The notes beneath the pieces are model-generated. The model had not been told where the DNA came from. It did no database searches and worked only from the letters and a program-made list of their open reading frames with translations. This document shows, piece after piece, positions 5,683-10,320 of a DNA stretch of 10,320 nucleotides (the first letter of the stretch is position 1; each line of letters begins with the position of its first letter). The position numbers and the translations under genes are program-made. The DNA comes from Oscillospiraceae bacterium (GTDB taxonomy: Bacteria; Bacillota; Clostridia; Oscillospirales; Ruminococcaceae). The stretch spans positions 1 through 10,320 of the forward strand of contig CAADWC010000274.1 of the NCBI GenBank assembly GCA_900752625.1. The letters run 5' to 3'.

Positions 5683-8532
5683 TCAGTCATTTAAGTCGGT
5701 TTTGTCGATTTTGTTTTCGTCCGCTATAATCGGTTTTAACGCGGCGGTATCTGTAGCTGCTGATTTATTCTGAGGCTTTTCAAAAAACTTCTTTACAAGC
5801 CTGCCGTTTTTATATTCAAATACAAATATAAGCAGAATTATCATAAGTCCGCATACGGAAACGATCTTCGCAACGGTAAAATAGTTGGGAGAAAACTCCA
5901 TTGTTATTACGTTTTCACCCTTTTCCAAAGGTATTGTTATAAGCGAATCAAGAGATTTCCCGGGATCGACCTCTTTGCCGTTCACCTTTACTATCCATCC
6001 GTTTTCATACGGGATCGTGGTAAAAAGAACTTCCTCGTCGCTTTCAGCAGTACAGGTTCCCTCAACATAGGTATCCTCATGCTTTGTAACGTTCCATACC
6101 CTTTCATGCAGCTGAGCATCCGCCGCCTCAAAGGCTTCCATATCAAAGGAATAAAACAGCGCCTCCGACCAGAAAGCCTCGTTATCGTCGTTGGCAACGG
6201 TAATCCGTATACGAATATCCGCGTCCTGATAGAATTTCCCCAGATTCAAGATGGAGTAATTGTCTCCTACAAAGAACTGACCGGCATATTCCATTGCCGT
6301 AGTTCCCTCGAGATACTCATCCTCCTTCTGGATCCATATATTGCAGCTTCTTTCATATTTAGTGGGAAGATACATATAAAGATTTGAATCCTTATCCATT
6401 CTCACAATATAATCAATATGACACTCCGCAATACTCTGATCTGCCGGATAATACTTGGTATGTCCGTCGGTAAGCGACGATGTCAGCATATTTTCCGTTT
6501 CCATATTATGCGGCAGTATCCTCGTAAAATATGCAGTGTCCGCAGTCTGCGAGATCAAAGCATTGAATACGTTGTTCTGATTTTCAAAGGGATTTGTGTC
6601 AATAAGCTGTACATCCTGTATTTTAGAGGACGAAACCACGCCTAGACCCAGTTCGTAGGGATTTTCATAGAATTTATATTTCGCCGCCTGCTCGTCAATA
6701 TGAGTAACAAGCTTATACTCATCCGGAACTGATGTCCTCTGGTCGGAATACCTGTCGCTTGCGTCATAATCCTCTTTGTCCATCAGATAGCGTATACCGA
6801 ACAGTGCGTCCGTAAGATAGGTGGAGCCGTCATATTTTGTATAATGTCCACCGTATGCGTAGCCAAGCTGCTGAAGAGCTTTCAGAGCAGGAGAATTCAT
6901 TGTCGAGCTGGAATGAGAAATTCCGTAATATCCTGTTCCGATGGGATCGTTGACCGTTCTGTGGAATGTCGCCTCCATCCGGAAAAACGGGGAATCATCA
7001 AACTCCTTTATATGCTCCACAGCGTCGCGGGTATCGCTCATATACGGCTCATACGACGTATACTCGCTGTAGGCAACGTCAACGTCTATTTTATGAAGAG
7101 TATCCATTGTGTTTGCAAGCATCTCAAGCCCCACAAGCATACAAAGAATTATGCTGACCGCTTTTGAGGTCTTACGCTTCCTGTAAAGGTAAAGCAAGGC
7201 AAAATAAACCGAGAGAGCGATAATTGAAAACCAGATTCCCTGAATAACGCCCTTTGTTTCACCATCCTCGGTTCTTCCCTCAAATATCTGAAAGTGAGCG
7301 TAGTTTTCCCGTTCGCACCAGAAGAGAAAAACCATTAGTCCGAAGAAAACCCCGCCTATCTCCTTGGCAGTTATACCGTCAAGATTTTCAAAGGCTCTGT
7401 AAGCCATTAAAAGCAATACAAAGGAAAATGCAAAGGAATATCTGTACGGCAGCCAGTTGGGAACCTGAAAGCCATGCCACGCTATATCTATCGGCGCAAT
7501 ATACATACTGACAAACAGAACCAGCAGCAACAGACCCCTTGAAACCTTTTCCTTTACTGTTATTCTGGAATTCATGAAAAACAGCGGCACCAATAGCAAA
7601 ACGGCAGAGCCGCAGAAAACCATCGGCAGTCCCTCGGGATAAACCGTATCGTAGCTCATCGGAAACAGCTTGGTTATAAACGTAAGGAAATCAAACTGCG
7701 TTGCAAGCGAAAAATCCGGAGTTGAAAACTCCAGCTTGCCGAGCTTCAGCGAATTGTAAACGGGTATCAGCACTATGCTTGCTGTCATGATCGCCGTAAC
7801 CGTCGCCGCTCCAAACTGCACTATCCTCCTGAAAATGTGCTTGGGAAGTATCCTTCCCTCCCGTGACAGACAGTAATAAACAAAATAACAAAAGGTAAAA
7901 AAGCCTACCATATAACCGATATAAAAATGCGCAATAAACATAAGCGCCAGCGGAATAATAAACGACAGCATCTTTCCTTCATCCACAAGCCTGTGAACGC
8001 CCCAGCAGATAAGGGGAAGATAAATAAGTCCGTCAAGCCACATGGGATCCATAAGCTGAACCACCATATAAGCCATAAGCGCATAGCAGGTAGAGAAAAT
8101 TACCAGAGAAGTATTTTTAGGCTTCCCGGTTTTTCTCAGAAAGTATGCAAACGTCACTGCCGCTGTACCTATTTTTGCGATCTGCATCAGCTCAATAGCT
8201 CCGCACATCGCCGTTCTCGGCAGCAGACAGATAATAAGCATAAAAGGACTTGCAAGATAATATGCAAATATCCCGAACATTTCGCCCGAAAGATTTCTTG
8301 ACCAACTGTACACAAGGCTGCCGTCGCCCCGGAATGCGTCCCTCAACGCTTCGTAATAATACACGTACTGACCGTTAAGGTCAAGCACCAGGACGGAATT
8401 ATCCCCAAATGGATGCACCTCGAACAAAGCGTATGCGATATACATTATAAGCGCCGGCACAGCGAACACAAGAAAATACATCCTCTTGTCCCACATCAGG
8501 CTTCTGACTCTTTCCCATTTCAGCTTCTTCAC
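5683..8532 (-). CDS. yfhO: YfhO-family GT-C membrane glycosyltransferase
   Basis: This 949-residue multi-pass protein is likely to transfer a sugar from a polyprenyl-phosphate donor to a surface polymer on the outer membrane face. In Bacillus the YfhO homologue acts with CsbB and GtcA to glycosylate lipoteichoic acid. Features: about a dozen helices up to residue 475, and an acidic first outer loop (DNSVLVLDLNGQY, Asp44 and Asp51) of the kind that supplies the GT-C catalytic base. Then come MDPMWLD (162-167) and the family signature HGFQVPNWLPYRYSF (353-367). A large extracytoplasmic domain spans about 476-883, ending in the typical IPYENGW...VNGK segment. A last helix lies at about 884-905, with a charged 44-residue tail. 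The length is at the upper end for the family. It starts with GTG (8530-8532) after AAAGGAG with seven-base spacing, 21 bases after the stop of the glycosyltransferase, so the two are co-transcribed. The acceptor polymer is unknown. Confidence 0.93.
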   Translation of the reverse strand: MKKLKWERVRSLMWDKRMYFLVFAVPALIMYIAYALFEVHPFGDNSVLVLDLNGQYVYYYEALRDAFRGDGSLVYSWSRNLSGEMFGIFAYYLASPFMLIICLLPRTAMCGAIELMQIAKIGTAAVTFAYFLRKTGKPKNTSLVIFSTCYALMAYMVVQLMDPMWLDGLIYLPLICWGVHRLVDEGKMLSFIIPLALMFIAHFYIGYMVGFFTFCYFVYYCLSREGRILPKHIFRRIVQFGAATVTAIMTASIVLIPVYNSLKLGKLEFSTPDFSLATQFDFLTFITKLFPMSYDTVYPEGLPMVFCGSAVLLLVPLFFMNSRITVKEKVSRGLLLLVLFVSMYIAPIDIAWHGFQVPNWLPYRYSFAFSFVLLLMAYRAFENLDGITAKEIGGVFFGLMVFLFWCERENYAHFQIFEGRTEDGETKGVIQGIWFSIIALSVYFALLYLYRKRKTSKAVSIILCMLVGLEMLANTMDTLHKIDVDVAYSEYTSYEPYMSDTRDAVEHIKEFDDSPFFRMEATFHRTVNDPIGTGYYGISHSSSTMNSPALKALQQLGYAYGGHYTKYDGSTYLTDALFGIRYLMDKEDYDASDRYSDQRTSVPDEYKLVTHIDEQAAKYKFYENPYELGLGVVSSSKIQDVQLIDTNPFENQNNVFNALISQTADTAYFTRILPHNMETENMLTSSLTDGHTKYYPADQSIAECHIDYIVRMDKDSNLYMYLPTKYERSCNIWIQKEDEYLEGTTAMEYAGQFFVGDNYSILNLGKFYQDADIRIRITVANDDNEAFWSEALFYSFDMEAFEAADAQLHERVWNVTKHEDTYVEGTCTAESDEEVLFTTIPYENGWIVKVNGKEVDPGKSLDSLITIPLEKGENVITMEFSPNYFTVAKIVSVCGLMIILLIFVFEYKNGRLVKKFFEKPQNKSAATDTAALKPIIADENKIDKTDLND

Positions 8533-8553
8533 AGACTTGCTCCTTTTAAGAAT

Positions 8554-9483
8554 TTATTTGCCGTCGTTTTTTCTCACTATATCCCGGATTATATATCTGG
8601 GTCTGCTTTTTATTTCTTCGTATATCTTTGAAAGATAAAAGCCGATAACTCCAAGGCTGAACATTATTATACTGGAAGTCAGCAGCTGAAGTATTATAAC
8701 CGTTGAAAATCCTGCGGCAGAATTTCCCCATATTTTGTTGTAGAGAGTGTTAATTCCCAAAATGATTGAAATTATAAAGGTTATCACTCCGCATACGGTG
8801 ACAATCTGCAGCGGTGCGGAGGTAAACGAAGTAATGCTGTTTACCGCATATTTTATCAACGACTTTACCGACCATTTTGACTCGCCCTCCGCTCTTTCGG
8901 CGACCTCAAAATAGACTTTTTCCGTTTTGAATCCTACCCAGCTGGACATCGCTCTGAAAAACGTAAGCCTTTCCGGCATTCTGTTAAGGGCGTCCACGAC
9001 CTTTCTGTCCAGCAGCTTGAAATCAGATGATGCCTCCATATCCAAACCTGAAGCTTTATTGATTATTTTATAGAAAAACAGGCTCATTCCCCTGTAAATG
9101 GGATTCTCCTTGCCTCGGCTTTTCTTTCTGCCCTCCACAACATCCACGTCGTTATTTTTCCAGATATTATACATCTCGACGATGACCTCGGGAGGATGCT
9201 GCAAATCACAGTCCATAAGCACGCAGGCATCGCCTCTTGCTACCTCCAGTCCTGCAAAAATAGCGCTTTCTTTACCGAAATTCCTGCTGAAATTAACGGC
9301 CGCAATATTATCTCTGCTTACAGCCATCGCAGAAATTTTTTCCCACGTTCTGTCCTTTGAACCGTCATTGACAAAGATCAGCTCATAATCTATTCCGTTT
9401 TTTTCAAGAATTTCAGAAACCACATTAGCGGTATTCTCAACGTTTCCCTCTTCATTATAGCTGGGGATTACTATCGACAACAA
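8554..9483 (-). CDS. Polyprenyl-phosphate glycosyltransferase, GT2 family (CsbB/GtrB-like)
   Basis: This 309-residue enzyme is predicted to load a sugar from a UDP-sugar onto undecaprenyl phosphate at the inner membrane face, the first step of the pathway completed by the YfhO protein. The GT-A domain shows IPSYNEE at 6-12, NDGSKD with Asp40, the metal-binding DCD at 91-93 followed by LQHPPE, SSDFKLLDR at 152-160 and the GESKWS loop at 200-205. These are typical of the DPM1/GtrB group. Two membrane helices follow, at about 224-246 and 261-285, then a basic tail. The start appears to be TTG at 9481-9483, nine bases after an AAAGGAG; a second TTG follows at once and no in-frame ATG is upstream. 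I see no clear promoter after the upstream terminator, so it may depend partly on read-through from pspA. The sugar cannot be read from sequence. Confidence 0.93.
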   Translation of the reverse strand: MLSIVIPSYNEEGNVENTANVVSEILEKNGIDYELIFVNDGSKDRTWEKISAMAVSRDNIAAVNFSRNFGKESAIFAGLEVARGDACVLMDCDLQHPPEVIVEMYNIWKNNDVDVVEGRKKSRGKENPIYRGMSLFFYKIINKASGLDMEASSDFKLLDRKVVDALNRMPERLTFFRAMSSWVGFKTEKVYFEVAERAEGESKWSVKSLIKYAVNSITSFTSAPLQIVTVCGVITFIISIILGINTLYNKIWGNSAAGFSTVIILQLLTSSIIMFSLGVIGFYLSKIYEEIKSRPRYIIRDIVRKNDGK

Positions 9484-9520
9484 TTCTGCCAGCTCCTTTT
9501 ACTTTTCTCTATAAAATCAA

Positions 9521-9553
9521 GACGATACCGCACAATGATTGTGCGGTATCGTC
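9521..9553 (-). terminator. Long perfect hairpin downstream of pspA, terminator
   Basis: GACGATACCGCACAAT (9521-9536) and its exact reverse complement (9538-9553) flank a single central base, a 33-base palindrome. In RNA from the minus strand it forms a very stable stem followed by TTGATTTTAT, a broken U tract, which suits a Rho-independent terminator for pspA. The imperfect U tract leaves room for read-through into the glycosyltransferase. The perfect dyad could instead be a protein-binding site. Confidence 0.75.
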
Positions 9554-9595
9554 CCGACATAAAATACAGCACAAGGGACGCCATAAATGACGTCC
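9550..9595 (-). other. Alternative pairing segments before the pspA terminator
   Basis: Reading the minus strand from pspA there are GGACG (9591-9595), CGTCCC (9575-9580) and GGGACG (9550-9555). The middle one can pair with either neighbour, and the last overlaps the first four bases of the terminator stem. This resembles an attenuator layout, but the overlap with the terminator is small, so it may not function as one. Confidence 0.25.
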
Positions 9596-9620
9596 TCCGA
9601 TAATTATTCGTTTTTGCAGA

Positions 9621-10286
9621 TCACTGCTGACCTATTTCAGCCATAAGCCTTGCAAGCTCGGCGTCAACTGCGGCGTCGGTTTCAAGCTTGTCAAACTGAT
9701 CGTCGGCTGCCGACGTTCCTGCAAGCTCACTGAACGCCTCCGCCTTTGCTTCCTTTTCGGAAATTTTCTGTTCCATCTTCTCAAGCTTTCCGAAAGCGCT
9801 TGACGAATCCACATTGCCCATAGACTTGGCAATATTAGCTTGAGCTTCCGCCATTTTAGAACGGGCTATAAGCATTGCCTGACGGCTTCTTGCCTCTTCA
9901 AGCTTGGATTTAAGCGCTTCTACCTGAGTTTTTATCGTATCAACCCTGGCTGTAGCCTGATCGTTCATTTCAGTATACTGCACAACCTGCTTGTCGGCAA
10001 GCACCTTTCTGGAAAGTGCCTGCTTTGCAAGCTCCTGATTTCCTGCCTGCAAAGCCGCCTTAGCCTTGGACTCCCAGGAAGCAGACTCGTCGGCGGACTT
10101 GTCCAGACTCTTCTTTATCTGCTTCTGGGAAGCCATCGCCTGACCGAGCGCGTCAACGCTCTTTTCAAGCTCCTCCTCCATATCGGCAATGATCTGCTTG
10201 ACCATTTTTTCAGGATCCTCAGCCCTGTCAAGCAAATCGTTGATATTTGCTTTTATAAGATCGCCTATCCTTTGAAAAATCGCCAT
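9621..10286 (-). CDS. pspA: PspA/IM30 family membrane-stress protein
   Basis: This is a 221-residue peripheral membrane protein of the PspA/IM30/LiaH (ESCRT-III-like) family, which forms oligomers that bind and stabilise stressed membranes. Residues 1-24 form the membrane-binding amphipathic helix (MAIFQRIGDLIKANINDLLD). The family's Asp-Pro (24-25) follows, then a nearly unbroken helical coiled coil to about residue 185 that is rich in Ala, Lys, Glu and Gln. The C-terminal helix (DAELARLMAEIGQQ) closes the protein. The length matches the family. Start: ATG at 10284-10286 with AGGAGG eight bases upstream. The promoter lies beyond the window. No pspF, pspC or lia-type regulator is visible here. 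It ends 67 bases before a strong hairpin, so it is chiefly its own transcript. Confidence 0.95.
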   Translation of the reverse strand: MAIFQRIGDLIKANINDLLDRAEDPEKMVKQIIADMEEELEKSVDALGQAMASQKQIKKSLDKSADESASWESKAKAALQAGNQELAKQALSRKVLADKQVVQYTEMNDQATARVDTIKTQVEALKSKLEEARSRQAMLIARSKMAEAQANIAKSMGNVDSSSAFGKLEKMEQKISEKEAKAEAFSELAGTSAADDQFDKLETDAAVDAELARLMAEIGQQ

Positions 10287-10320
10287 AAAAATACCCTCCT
10301 AAAATTATTATTTTTTATTC

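Noticed and set aside
7927..8301. Plus-strand basic reading frame of 124 codons
   Set aside because: It is rich in His, Lys and Arg as expected from the complement of membrane-helix codons of yfhO.
9494..9543. Possible promoter for the glycosyltransferase (TTGTGC, 16 bases, TATAGA) inside the terminator arm
   Set aside because: Only three of six and four of six matches to consensus, and the sequence is already explained by the hairpin.

Overview
The window looks like a chromosomal segment from a low-to-mid-GC Gram-positive anaerobe, most like a Ruminococcus/Oscillospiraceae-type clostridium. The basis is strong GGAGG-type ribosome binding sites, GTG and TTG starts, a lipoprotein with a Gram-positive style lipobox, a YfhO-family membrane protein and a PepV-type M20 dipeptidase. 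The exact taxon is an inference. There are nine substantial genes, eight on the minus strand and one on the plus strand. I see no rRNA, tRNA, CRISPR array, insertion sequence or phage gene.

Right block (about 10300 down to 4770, minus strand): a PspA/IM30 membrane-stress protein ends in a long, perfectly paired hairpin terminator. It is followed by a two-gene unit: a polyprenyl-phosphate glycosyltransferase of the CsbB/GtrB type and a 949-residue YfhO-family GT-C membrane protein. By analogy with Bacillus CsbB-GtcA-YfhO, the pair should make an undecaprenyl-phosphate sugar and transfer it to a cell-surface polymer outside the membrane. No GtrA/GtcA flippase lies in the window. Next is a four-helix membrane protein with a C-terminal zinc ribbon, which has its own strong promoter just past the yfhO stop codon. 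It ends at a terminator shared with the plus-strand gene.

Centre (3451-4771): a 315-residue lipoprotein on the plus strand has a near-consensus promoter. About 100 bases away, a second extended -10 promoter fires in the opposite direction and drives the left block.

Left block (3450 down to 1, minus strand): a small single-pass membrane protein whose extracytoplasmic part resembles the ExbD/TolR periplasmic domain, a patatin-like phospholipase two bases downstream, then, after a 255-base gap, a membrane-anchored calcineurin-like phosphoesterase and an M20 dipeptidase. The dipeptidase reading frame stops near the window edge after only about two thirds of the family length, with signs of a frameshift. 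The phosphoesterase is preceded by a 12-codon reading frame with its own strong Shine-Dalgarno, ending immediately before the gene's ATG.

Most genes point to envelope biology: membrane stress, surface glycan modification, lipid hydrolysis and lipoprotein. No known defence or mobile system is present. The least-explained parts are the ExbD-like/patatin pair with its divergent lipoprotein, the leader reading frame, and the broken dipeptidase.
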